Positions 36,954-45,564 of a stretch of DNA of 64,000 bases are shown in pieces; positions within the stretch are counted from its first letter, which is position 1; every line of letters starts with the position of its first letter. A program made the position numbers and the translations under genes. The notes beneath the pieces were generated by a model. The model had not been told where the DNA came from. It saw only the letters and a list, made by a program, of their open reading frames with translations, and searched no databases. The DNA is from Azospirillum sp. TSO35-2 (lineage in GTDB: Bacteria > Pseudomonadota > Alphaproteobacteria > Azospirillales > Azospirillaceae). The stretch spans positions 704,739 to 768,738 of the forward strand of contig NZ_LGRA01000018.1 in NCBI RefSeq assembly GCF_003116095.1. Direction: 5' to 3'.

Positions 36954-38507
36954 TCAGACCGGTTCCGCCGCCATCGTCCGTTCCGGCGGGAAGCGCAGGC
37001 GCACGCAGGTGCCGCGGCCGGGGGCGCTGTCGATGGCGATGGCGCCGCCGTGCAGCGCCACCAGCGCCGCGGTCAGCGGCAGGCCCAGGCCGGTCCCGTG
37101 CTGTGGCACCGTCATGGGGTCGTGCACCTGGGAAAAGGCGGTCAGCGCCTGCGGGATGTGCTCCGGCGCCATGCCGCGGCCGTCGTCGGTCACGGTGACG
37201 GTCAGGCCGCCGTCGCCGTCCGGTGCGGCGGTGACGGTGACGCGGCCGCCGGACGGCGTGAATTTCAGGGCGTTGCCGACGAGGTTGGTCAGCATCTGCC
37301 GGACCAGCGACGGGTCGCCGCGCAGCACGGGCAGGTCGTCCGGCACCCGCACGGTCAGCGCCACCCCCGCCTGTTCGGCCCGCGCCGCCATCATCGCCGT
37401 CGTCGCGTCGGCGATCAGCCCCAGCGGGCACTCATCCTCGTGCAGGTCGAGGCGCCCCGCCTCGATGCGGGCGAGGTCGAGCAGGTTGTTGATCAGCTCC
37501 AGCATATAGTCGCCGGCGGTGACGATCTGGGTCGCCGCCTCGCGGTAGCGCGGGTTTCCGGGCGGCCCCATCAACTGGTCGCGCAGGATCTCGGCGAAGC
37601 CGATCACCGCGGTCAGCGGCGTGCGCAGCTCGTGGCTCAGATGGTGGACATAGTCGGATTTGCGGCGGTTGGCCGCCTCGGCGCCGTCACGGGCGGCGGC
37701 CAGTTCGAGCGCCTGGGTCTTCAGGTCGGTGATGTCGGTGCGCAGGCCCACGGTGCCGCCGTCGCGGGTGCGCCGCTCCTCGATCCGCAGCCAGCGTCCG
37801 TCGCGCAACTGCACCTCCATCGGCGGCCCGCCGTTGCGGTGCAGGTCGAGCCGCTGGGCGATCCAGGCGTCGGCCCGCTCCGGAGCCAAGCGGTAGAGGC
37901 CGCTGCGCACCCCTTCCCGCAGCACCGTTTCGAACAGGGTCCCCGGTCCGGCCCGGTCCAGGTCGCCGACCATCAGGTCGCGGTAGCGCCGGTTGTACAG
38001 CACCAGCCGGTCGTCGGCGTCGTAGAGCACGAAGCCCTCGCCGATGCAGTCGATGGCGTCCAGCAGCAGCCGGTGCGCCGCCGCGTCGGCGATGGCGGCG
38101 GCGGTGGCCTCCAGCAGCAGCAGGGGGCCGCCGGGGCGCCGGTCGGTTCCGGGAGCCGGGCCGGCGCGGACCGACAGCTCCGTCGCCGGCTTGCCGCTCT
38201 CCCCGTCGCCCGCCCCACCGATGGTGACGCGCAGGTCGGCCGGTCCGGACAGGGCGTGGCGCAGCGACGATTCCGGTCCGAGGCGCGCGTCGTCGGCCAC
38301 GCCCAACCGGTCGAGCAGGCGGCGGGCGGCGTCGTTCCGCCACACCACCAGACCGTCGGCCCGCGCCAGCCACAGCGGTGTCGCCAGAGCGGCCAGCCAC
38401 TCGAGCCCGACCTGTTCGGTATCGTCGATGAGATGGGACAGCGTCGGCTCCCGGAAGGCGAACGGCGGCAGGCGAACGGCGGACGCGGCCCAGCCATGCG
38501 TCCGCAT
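36954..38507 (-). CDS. Soluble PAS sensor histidine kinase
   Basis: The 517-residue kinase has no membrane segment. A PAS-like N-terminal segment (WLARADGLVVWRNDAARRLLDRLG) is followed by a second PAS of the type IDCIGEGFVLYDADDRLVLYNRRYRDLM (147-262). The HisKA phosphoacceptor is H292 in SHELRTPLT, and the HATPase domain shows NLVGNALKF, DDGRGM and GTGLGLPL. Such kinases sense redox or small cytosolic ligands. No regulator is adjacent. It converges with the chemoreceptor gene. ATG 38507 was preferred over a TTG seven codons upstream. Confidence 0.82.
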   Translation of the reverse strand: MRTHGWAASAVRLPPFAFREPTLSHLIDDTEQVGLEWLAALATPLWLARADGLVVWRNDAARRLLDRLGVADDARLGPESSLRHALSGPADLRVTIGGAGDGESGKPATELSVRAGPAPGTDRRPGGPLLLLEATAAAIADAAAHRLLLDAIDCIGEGFVLYDADDRLVLYNRRYRDLMVGDLDRAGPGTLFETVLREGVRSGLYRLAPERADAWIAQRLDLHRNGGPPMEVQLRDGRWLRIEERRTRDGGTVGLRTDITDLKTQALELAAARDGAEAANRRKSDYVHHLSHELRTPLTAVIGFAEILRDQLMGPPGNPRYREAATQIVTAGDYMLELINNLLDLARIEAGRLDLHEDECPLGLIADATTAMMAARAEQAGVALTVRVPDDLPVLRGDPSLVRQMLTNLVGNALKFTPSGGRVTVTAAPDGDGGLTVTVTDDGRGMAPEHIPQALTAFSQVHDPMTVPQHGTGLGLPLTAALVALHGGAIAIDSAPGRGTCVRLRFPPERTMAAEPV

Positions 38508-38566
38508 GCTAGCACCGCCATGCGCCAAGACAAGGGTGCGGACTCAGCCAACCGCCAACCTCGGCG

Positions 38567-40327
38567 TCAGGCATCGCCGTTGTCGGGCATGTCCCAGTAG
38601 TGGCAGGCAACGCGGTGGCCGGGCGCCACCTCCTCCAGCGGCGGCATCGCCTGGGCGCAGAACGGGCGCGCCTTGGGGCAGCGGCGGCGCAGGGGGCAGC
38701 CGGCCGGCTGGTTGAGCGCCGACGGGGCGTCGCCCGCCAGATCCGGGCGGTCGCCCCGCGCGGCGGCCAGCATCGCCCGGCTGTAGGGGTGCAGCGGCGC
38801 CGTCCGCAGCGTCGCGGCGTCGGCGCTCTCCACCACCCGGCCCATCAGCAGCACCAGGCCGCGGTGGGCGTCGCGCAGCCCCTCCTCCATCCGTTCGGTC
38901 GCCAGGATCAGCGACAGGTGGCGGCGGTCGCGCGCCGCCAGCAGGGTGTCGAGGAAACCGGCGCGTTCGTCCGCCGACAGGGTGGCCGCCGGCTCGTCGC
39001 CGATCAGCACGCGCGGCTCCGACAGCAGCGCGCGGGCCAGACCGACATGGGCCGCCTCCGCCGCCGTCAGGGCCGTCGGCCAGCGGGCGGCGGTCTCGGC
39101 GCGCAGCCCCGCTTCCTCCAGCGCCTCGGCGATGCGGTGGGCGCGGCGGTCCGCGGCGATGTCGGGGCGCAGGCTCTCCAGCACGATGGCGAACTGGGCG
39201 CCGACCGTCATCGCCGGGTCGAGCGACGCCGCCGGATCCGGGAACAGCGGCTGCAGGTCGCGGCGGGCGCGGCGCAGGCCGGCGGGGTCGGGATCGTCGC
39301 TGCCGGACGTGGTGGTGGCCGCCGCCGTCAGGTCGCGCCCCATCCAGGCGACCAAGCCGGTGGTCGGCGGCGGCAGGCACAGCAGGGCGCGGACCAGCGT
39401 CGCCTTGGCGCTGCCGGTCTCACCCAGCAGGGCCAGCGTCTCCCCATTCCGCAGGTCGAGGTCGACGGCGTGCAGGACGGTCAACTGCCGCCGCTCGCCA
39501 TTGGGGGCGGGGGCGAGGGGGTAGGACACGCCGACCCCGTGGGCGCGCAGCCGCACCGTGCCGGGCACCTCCAGCGGGTGGCCCGGGGGAGCCGGCTCCG
39601 CGTCGCGTTGCGGCTCACCGTCGGGACCGGAGGGGACGAGGCGGCCGCGGCGCAGCGACAGCGCGCGGTCGGCCGGGCCGGCCAGCCCGTCCTCCGGCCG
39701 GCCGGCAAGGATCAGGGCGGTCCCCTCGGCGCGCGCCCAGTCGGCCAGCCGATGGAGCAGCCGCAGCCGCACCGTCGGGTCCAGCCCGGCGCAGGGCGCG
39801 TCGGCCAGCAGCAGGGCCGGCCCAATCGCGATCGCCATGGCGAACAGGCAGGCCCAGCGCAGCGAGTCGGGCAGTTGCTCCGGCGGCAGGTCGAAGCGCC
39901 GGGCGGCCGGCGGCACGCCCATGCGGTCCAGCCCGTCGGCCACCCGGCGCAGCGCGGCGCGCAGGTCGACGCCCAGATGGTGGCCGACCACCTCCGCCAC
40001 CTGCAAGGCCAGCGGCCGGCGCGGCGCCAGCCGGCCGCCCTGCGCGATCAGCAGGCGCCGCCCGTCGACGCCGGCGGTTCCGGCAACGTCGACCCCCGGC
40101 ACCGGCTGCCCGGCGAGCGCGCCCAGCAGGGCGGTCTTGCCCGACCCGGCGCCGCCGGTGATCGCCAGCACCTCCCCGCGCTCCAGCCGCAGCGTCGCGC
40201 GATCGAGCAGGACGTGGTCACCCAGCATCAGGGTCAGCGCGTCGACGTCCACCGGCGCGGCGGCCAGTCCGGGATGCCCCAGGGTGTGGTGGCCCGGGGT
40301 GTGGTGGCTGAGGCCGGGATCGCTCAT
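38567..40327 (-). CDS. Double-NBD peptide-type ABC ATPase with degenerate motifs
   Basis: The 586-residue protein is a fusion of two ABC ATPase domains in the DppD-DppF style. It ends with the Opp-family C-terminal cysteine motif (CPLRRRCPKARPFC...ACHYW). NBD1 has a good Walker A (GGAGSGKT, 58-65) but no LSGGQ, and the Walker B reads LLLADAP with A177 where the catalytic Glu belongs. NBD2 has GETGSAKAT (302-310), losing the second Gly and the Ser/Thr, and no recognisable LSGGQ (LTAAEAAHVGLARAL), though DEP is kept. It is last in an operon with two permeases (ATGA overlap). Activity is doubtful; it may have decayed or become specialised. Confidence 0.82.
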   Translation of the reverse strand: MSDPGLSHHTPGHHTLGHPGLAAAPVDVDALTLMLGDHVLLDRATLRLERGEVLAITGGAGSGKTALLGALAGQPVPGVDVAGTAGVDGRRLLIAQGGRLAPRRPLALQVAEVVGHHLGVDLRAALRRVADGLDRMGVPPAARRFDLPPEQLPDSLRWACLFAMAIAIGPALLLADAPCAGLDPTVRLRLLHRLADWARAEGTALILAGRPEDGLAGPADRALSLRRGRLVPSGPDGEPQRDAEPAPPGHPLEVPGTVRLRAHGVGVSYPLAPAPNGERRQLTVLHAVDLDLRNGETLALLGETGSAKATLVRALLCLPPPTTGLVAWMGRDLTAAATTTSGSDDPDPAGLRRARRDLQPLFPDPAASLDPAMTVGAQFAIVLESLRPDIAADRRAHRIAEALEEAGLRAETAARWPTALTAAEAAHVGLARALLSEPRVLIGDEPAATLSADERAGFLDTLLAARDRRHLSLILATERMEEGLRDAHRGLVLLMGRVVESADAATLRTAPLHPYSRAMLAAARGDRPDLAGDAPSALNQPAGCPLRRRCPKARPFCAQAMPPLEEVAPGHRVACHYWDMPDNGDA

Positions 40328-41136
40328 GGCTTGCCGATCCGGCTGGCGGGACCGGCCACCCCGGCGTCGGCGATGGCGCAGGCCGCCCACAGCGCGAGCG
40401 CCAGCAGCAGCGCCGGCGGCGCCAGGGCCAGCGGGTCGCCCAGCCGCGCCGCCAGCCCGACGGAAGCCCCCCAACTGCCGAGCGCCGGCGGCAGGCCGAG
40501 GCCGAGCAGGCTGGCGAAGCTCTCCGCCGCGAGCGCGCGCGGCAGCGCCAGCATGCCGGCCGCCAGCAGCGGCCTCAGCGCGTTGGGGATCAGGTGACGG
40601 CGCAGGACCTCATGCTCCGGCAGGCCGGCGGCGCGGGCGGCGGTCAGGAACTCGGCCCGCATCAGGGCGTCCAGCTCGGCGTGGGCCAGGGTGGCGACGG
40701 CCGGCGCCGCGGCGAACGCCGTCGCCAGGGCGAGCAGACCGACGCTGCCGGACAGGCCGCCGGCCAGCGGCACCAGCAGGGCGAGCGGCAGCCCGGCCAG
40801 CCGGGTCGCGCCCCGCATCATCCGCCGCTCCACCCGGTCGCCCACCAGCCCGGCCAGCAGGTTGGCCGCCACCGCCCAGCCGACGCCGATCACGCCGCCC
40901 AGCACGCCGGCCAGCAGCGCGAAGGACAGGCTGCCGCGGCCGTCGAGCAGGGCGGCGACCACCGGGTCGGCGTCGATGCGGCGGATGGTGGCGCCGTCGG
41001 CCATCAGCGGCGCGGCGGCGCTGGCGAGCGCCAGGGCGGCCAGCACCGCGGCGCCCGACAGCCCGCGGGCGAAACCGGGGCGCGGCGTCGGCGGCAGTGC
41101 CTGGTGGGAGAGCGGTTGCGGGTCGATGCCGGCCAT
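40324..41136 (-). CDS. ABC permease, DppC/OppC-like
   Basis: The 270-residue inner-membrane protein has about six helices, with the BPD permease EAA loop visible as EFLTAARAAGLPEHEVLRRHLIPNALRPL. The TM segments are unusually Ala/Leu/Gly-rich. It overlaps the upstream permease by one base (TGATG) and the ATPase by ATGA. The start MAGIDPQPLSHQ is set by the overlap. It forms the second half of the pore with the OppB-like partner. No substrate-binding protein is in the operon. Confidence 0.8.
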   Translation of the reverse strand: MAGIDPQPLSHQALPPTPRPGFARGLSGAAVLAALALASAAAPLMADGATIRRIDADPVVAALLDGRGSLSFALLAGVLGGVIGVGWAVAANLLAGLVGDRVERRMMRGATRLAGLPLALLVPLAGGLSGSVGLLALATAFAAAPAVATLAHAELDALMRAEFLTAARAAGLPEHEVLRRHLIPNALRPLLAAGMLALPRALAAESFASLLGLGLPPALGSWGASVGLAARLGDPLALAPPALLLALALWAACAIADAGVAGPASRIGKP

Positions 41137-41903
41137 CACGCCCCCTCGTACGGGGTGGAGCTGCGGTTCGCCGGGTCGATCCAGTCGCGCACCGCCAGCC
41201 CAAGCGCGGCGAGCAGCGCGGTCAGCCCGCCAAGGGCGATCAGCGCCGGCACCGCGCCCGCCGCCGATCCGGCGCGGGCGGCGTCGATCATCAGCGCCCC
41301 GGCCCCCGGCAGGTCGAGCAGGCTTTCCAGCGCCACCGCCCCGGTCATCGCCGCCAACACGGCGACGCGCAGCCCGCCCATCACCGGGGCGACCGCCTGC
41401 GGCAGCGCGTGGTGGCGCAGCACCGCGCGCTCGTCCAGCCCCAGGCCGCGCGCCATGCGGACGGCCCCGCCCTCCGGCCCCGGACCCAGGGCGCGGCCCA
41501 TCGCCGGCCGGGACAGCCGGGCGGCCTGGCAGGCGGCGGGAATGGCGAGCACGGTCCAGCCCAGCGGCGCCGGCGACGCCCCGGCCCGGACCGCCAGGGC
41601 GGCGACGGCGGCCAGCAGGAACCCCGGAAGCAGCGGCCCGGCGCCGGCGAGCAGCCGGCCGAACAGCCCGCCGGCGGAGCGCGGCGCCAGGGCGGCCCAG
41701 GCTCCGGCGAGCGCGCCGAGCGCGGTGCCGATGGCGAGCGCCGGCAGGATCAGCAGCAGCGTCACCACCAGCCCGCGCGCCAGCCCAAGCGCGGCGTCCG
41801 CCGCGTCGGGGCCAAGCGCCGCGGCCAGCCCGACCCCGGCCGCCATCGGCAGAAAGGCGGTGGGCACGGCATCGATCAGGCGGCGAAGGACGGAACGCGG
41901 CAT
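41136..41903 (-). CDS. ABC permease, DppB/OppB-like (short)
   Basis: The 255-residue permease has an EAA loop RMARGLGLDERAVLRHHALPQAVAPVMGG. OppB-type permeases are normally about 300-340 residues; this one is shorter and strongly Ala/Leu-rich, so it may lack part of the usual periplasmic loop. It is the first gene of the three-gene transporter. The ATG is followed by MPRSVLRRLIDAVPTAF, an N-terminus that matches the family (short basic stretch, then TM1). Confidence 0.78.
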   Translation of the reverse strand: MPRSVLRRLIDAVPTAFLPMAAGVGLAAALGPDAADAALGLARGLVVTLLLILPALAIGTALGALAGAWAALAPRSAGGLFGRLLAGAGPLLPGFLLAAVAALAVRAGASPAPLGWTVLAIPAACQAARLSRPAMGRALGPGPEGGAVRMARGLGLDERAVLRHHALPQAVAPVMGGLRVAVLAAMTGAVALESLLDLPGAGALMIDAARAGSAAGAVPALIALGGLTALLAALGLAVRDWIDPANRSSTPYEGA

Positions 41904-42207
41904 AAGGCGGTGCGGCCGGGCTGACGGGATTGCGGGGATGGAGCGGGGGCCCCGCCTGGACGGACGCCCTGCGGACGCAAGACCATCGGACAGGCACCCG
42001 CTTCACGCGACCGTAAGCGTCCATGCCCCCGTCGGGCAATAAAATACGACCCCACGGCGCGGCGGAATGGGGTCTGCCCCGATTTCCGGCAGGACGAGTC
42101 CGGATAGGTCGCTGCAATTCCCATGCGGTCTCCCCAAATGGCGGAGGGCGGGGAAGGAAAGCACTTCCCAGATGTTATGTCCCAGGACACACTCCCGATC
42201 GGCCACC
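41904..42207. other. 304-bp divergent intergenic region
   Basis: No gene was seen. It lies between the peptide-type transporter (minus) and the phospholipase D gene (plus). There is a short AT-richer patch around 42037-42052 (AATAAAATACG), which could be a promoter for either strand. No palindromic repeat element is present here. Confidence 0.5.
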
Positions 42208-44481
42208 ATGTACGCCCATTCGCCGCCCCCTCCGCTCCGCCCCGACAGCCTGCTCCCCGATCCCGCCGGGGCGGCGGCGCTGCGGCCGATCCTGGAGCCG
42301 GGGCGCACCTGCTGGCGGGTGGAGGACACCGCCCGGCTGGGCGTCGTCATCGACGCCGAGGATTACTTCGCGCTGGCCAAGGCGGCGATGCGGCGGGCCC
42401 GGCGCAGCATCTACATGACCGCCTGGGACTTCGACGCCCGCATCCGGCTGATGCCGCAGACCCGGCGCCCGCGCCGGCCGGACCGGCTGGGCCATCTGCT
42501 GAACTGGCTGGCGACGACCCGGCCGGACCTGCACATCCATGTGCTGAAGTGGGACTATGCCGAGCTGTTCGACATCGCCCGCTGGTCGCACCCCTTCATG
42601 CTGCGCAACTGGCTGACCCACCGGCGGCTGCAGTACCGGCTGGACGGCGACCACCCGACCGGCGCCTGCCATCACCAGAAGCTGCTGGTGATCGACGACC
42701 GGCTGGCCTTCTGCGGCGGGCTGGACGTCACCGCCAACCGCTGGGACACCCGTGCCCACCACGCGCACGACCCGCGGCGGCGGCAACCCGACGGCAAGCC
42801 CTACGAGCCGTTCCACGACATCATGATGGCGGTCGACGGCGACGCCGCCCGCGCGCTGGGCGATATGTTCCGCGACCGCTGGGCGCGGGCGACCGGCGAG
42901 ACGCTGGCGCCACCCGCCGAGCATCCACCCGAACGGCACCTCCATGCGCCGCATTGGCCGGCGCGGCGGCGTTCGGTTCCCGCCGACCCCTGGCCGCCGG
43001 GGTTCGAGCCGATGCTGCGTGATGTCCGCGTCGGCATCGCCCGCACCGATCCGGCCTGCAACGGCCGCCCGGCGGTGCGCGAGATCGAGGCGCTGTATCT
43101 GGAGGCGATCGCCGCCGCCCGCGAGGTCATCTATTTCGAGAGCCAGTATTTCGCCTCCACCGCCGTCGCCGACGCGCTGAAGGCGCGGCTGGCGGAGGAG
43201 GACGGGCCGGAGGTGGTGGTGGTCAACCCGGTGCGCGCCACCAGCTGGCTGGAGAACACGGTGATGCTGGGCGCCCGCGCCCGGCTGACCGCCGAGCTGC
43301 GGGCGGCCGACCGCCACGGGCGTTTCCGCCTCTACGCCGCGACGACCGACGGCGGCGCCTGCATCACCGTCCACGCCAAGGTGATGGTGGTCGACGACCG
43401 CATGCTGCGCATCGGCTCCGCCAACCTGAACAACCGCTCCATGGGGCTCGACACCGAGTGCGACCTGGCGCTGGAGGCCGGCTCCGGCCCGGAGGACGCC
43501 GCCACCCGGCGGGCGATCCGGCGCACCCGCGACGACCTGATCGCCGAGCATCTGGGCAGCACGCCCGAGCGGGTGGCGGCGGAGGTCGGCCGGCGCGGCT
43601 CGCTGGTCGCGGCGATCGAGGCGCTGCGCCGGCCCGACGGCGAGATGGCGCTGGGCCGGACGCTGGAGCCGCTGCACGACCCGGTGCCCGATGGGCTGGC
43701 CGCCGCGGTGGCCGAGGCCCGCGTCTTCGACCCCGAACACCCGGTCGACGCGGTCGAGATCATGCGGCGGGTGCTGCCGTCCCGCATCCCGCGCACCCGC
43801 CTCTGGGTGACGCTGCTGGGCATCCTGGCGGTGGCCGGGCTGTGGGGCATGTGGCGCTACACCGCGCTGAAGGAATGGGCGACGCTGGACGCGGTGCTGG
43901 CCGCCTTCCACAGCCTGGGCGACAGCCCGTTCGCCCCCTTGTGGGTGATGCTGGCCTACATCGTCGGCGGCTACGTCATGTTCCCGCTGACCCTGCTGAT
44001 CGCGGCGACCGCCATCGTCATGGGGCCCTGGTGGGGCTTCCCCACCGCGATGGGCGGCGCCGTCGCCTCGGCGGCGGCGCTGTTCTGGACCGGGCGGTTT
44101 GCCGGGCGCGACCTGCTGGAACGGCATGGCGGTCCGCTGATCGCCCGCATCAACGACCGGTTGTCCGACAGCGGCATCGCCGCCGTCGCCGGGGTGCGCG
44201 CCGTGCCGGTGGCGCCCTACACCGTCGTCAATCTGGCGGCGGGTGCGTCGAAACTGCGCTTCGCCGATTACGTGATCGGCACCATGATCGGGTTGGCGCC
44301 GGGCATCCTTGCCTTCAACCTGCTGGGCCACCAGCTTGAGCGCACCATCAGCAATCCCGATGCGGGCGACATCGCCCTGCTGACCGGGATGGCGGTCGTG
44401 GCGATCGGGCTCGGCGGGCTGACCAGCCGCCTGCTCGGCCGCAGGAATGGCCGGCAAGACGAAAGGAAACGAGGACCGTGA
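42208..44481 (+). CDS. Phospholipase D-VTT (DedA-type) membrane fusion protein
   Basis: The 757-residue protein has a cytoplasmic phospholipase D part with two HKD motifs: H156-x-K158...D163 (HHQKLLVIDD) and H389-x-K391 (VHAKVMVVDD...GSANLNNRS). After about residue 535 there are some six hydrophobic segments of the VTT/SNARE-associated fold (LWVMLAYIVGGYVMFPLTLLIAATAIVMGPWWGF; VRAVPVAPYTVVNLAAGAS). VTT proteins include DedA family flippases. The fusion suggests linked phospholipid cleavage or transfer and membrane translocation. It overlaps the next gene by GTGA. The ATG was placed at 42208 for the family-like start. Confidence 0.85.
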   Translation: MYAHSPPPPLRPDSLLPDPAGAAALRPILEPGRTCWRVEDTARLGVVIDAEDYFALAKAAMRRARRSIYMTAWDFDARIRLMPQTRRPRRPDRLGHLLNWLATTRPDLHIHVLKWDYAELFDIARWSHPFMLRNWLTHRRLQYRLDGDHPTGACHHQKLLVIDDRLAFCGGLDVTANRWDTRAHHAHDPRRRQPDGKPYEPFHDIMMAVDGDAARALGDMFRDRWARATGETLAPPAEHPPERHLHAPHWPARRRSVPADPWPPGFEPMLRDVRVGIARTDPACNGRPAVREIEALYLEAIAAAREVIYFESQYFASTAVADALKARLAEEDGPEVVVVNPVRATSWLENTVMLGARARLTAELRAADRHGRFRLYAATTDGGACITVHAKVMVVDDRMLRIGSANLNNRSMGLDTECDLALEAGSGPEDAATRRAIRRTRDDLIAEHLGSTPERVAAEVGRRGSLVAAIEALRRPDGEMALGRTLEPLHDPVPDGLAAAVAEARVFDPEHPVDAVEIMRRVLPSRIPRTRLWVTLLGILAVAGLWGMWRYTALKEWATLDAVLAAFHSLGDSPFAPLWVMLAYIVGGYVMFPLTLLIAATAIVMGPWWGFPTAMGGAVASAAALFWTGRFAGRDLLERHGGPLIARINDRLSDSGIAAVAGVRAVPVAPYTVVNLAAGASKLRFADYVIGTMIGLAPGILAFNLLGHQLERTISNPDAGDIALLTGMAVVAIGLGGLTSRLLGRRNGRQDERKRGP

Positions 44482-45290
44482 TCCGATTCAGCCGTGACCG
44501 GGTGCAGCGCATCGCCGCCGCGCTGCGCGCCGCCCGCGCCCGTCGTCCCCGCCGCCGTGTCGACCGCCGCAGTTCCCCCGTCCCCGACGGCATGGCCCCG
44601 CTGGCCGTCGCCACCTGGAACATCCACAGCTGCGTCGGGCTCGACGCCCGATTCGCCCCCGACCGGGTGGCCCAGGTGATCCGCGACCTCGACGTCGACC
44701 TGATCGGTCTGCAGGAGGTCGGCTGGCACCACCGGGGCGAGGCGGGCATGGACCAGTTCGCCTTCCTGGAGCGCCACACCGGCCTGAAGGCCTACGCCGG
44801 CCCGACCAAGCACACCGAGCGCGCCCATTATGGCAACGCCCTGCTGACCCGCCTGCCGGTCCGCAGCATCGAGACCCTCGACCTGTCGGTCGGCAAGCGC
44901 GAGCCGCGCGGCGCCATCGACGCCGTGCTGGAGGTGCAGGGCCGCGCGGTGCGGGTCATCGTCGCCCATCTCGGGCTCGACCCCTGGGAGCGGGCCAAGC
45001 AGGTCGGCGACATAGTGTCGCGGGTGGTCGAGCGGCCGGACCTGCCGACCCTGTTCATGGGCGACTTGAACGAATGGACGCCCAGTTCCCCCCGGTTGCG
45101 CCGGCTGGCCGAATCCTTCGCCGACGTAGCCAACCCGCGCAGCTTCCACGCCCGGATGCCCACCCTGCGGCTGGACCGCATCTATGTGACGGGAGGCCTG
45201 CAGATCCCGACGTTCGAGGTGATCCGCAGCGTTTTGACCCGCCGCGCCTCCGACCATCTGCCGGTGCGCGCCGTGCTGGCCGTGCCCTGA
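44478..45290 (+). CDS. Endonuclease/exonuclease/phosphatase (EEP) family protein
   Basis: The 270-residue protein has EEP-fold motifs: VATWNIHSCVGLD (metal Asn), IGLQEVGW (metal Glu), HYGNALLTRLP, VIVAHLGLD, FMGDLNEW (catalytic Asp/Asn) and the closing RRASDHLPVRAV (catalytic Asp-His). Enzymes of this fold hydrolyse phosphodiesters, including lipids such as sphingomyelin or phosphoinositides. The start is a GTG inside a 4-bp GTGA overlap with the phospholipase D-VTT gene, so the two are translationally coupled and probably act on the same lipid class (inference). A basic N-terminal 35 residues precede the domain. Confidence 0.85.
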   Translation: MIRFSRDRVQRIAAALRAARARRPRRRVDRRSSPVPDGMAPLAVATWNIHSCVGLDARFAPDRVAQVIRDLDVDLIGLQEVGWHHRGEAGMDQFAFLERHTGLKAYAGPTKHTERAHYGNALLTRLPVRSIETLDLSVGKREPRGAIDAVLEVQGRAVRVIVAHLGLDPWERAKQVGDIVSRVVERPDLPTLFMGDLNEWTPSSPRLRRLAESFADVANPRSFHARMPTLRLDRIYVTGGLQIPTFEVIRSVLTRRASDHLPVRAVLAVP

Positions 45291-45398
45291 CGGCGTGGGT
45301 GGTTCCCTAAAGGTCAGAGCCTTTCCCGGAACGGCCAGGGCGGTCGCGGCGACCCCGCCCAAGGTCATAGGGGGATGGTTGCGATTGATAATTTTTTG

Positions 45399-45407
45399 TG
45401 CAGCGCA
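45399..45407 (+). promoter_or_regulatory. PhaR-like site TGCAGCGCA upstream of phaZ
   Basis: The 9-mer differs by one base from TGCAGTGCA, the core recalled for alphaproteobacterial PHB-regulator (PhaR) sites. It lies about 160 bp before the depolymerase start in an AT-richer gap. The match is short and by eye. Confidence 0.25.
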
Positions 45408-45564
45408 ATGTTCTTTCAACAACAGAGCTTTGCATTTGCGAAGAGGCTCTTGACCTATACGCGATCCTCGACGAAAGATATGGTTGGTAATACGATCAAT
45501 CTGCCGATCGAAGACTCGAAACCACCCTGGTCGACCGGGGGTCGCCGCGACGTGAGGATGTGAC

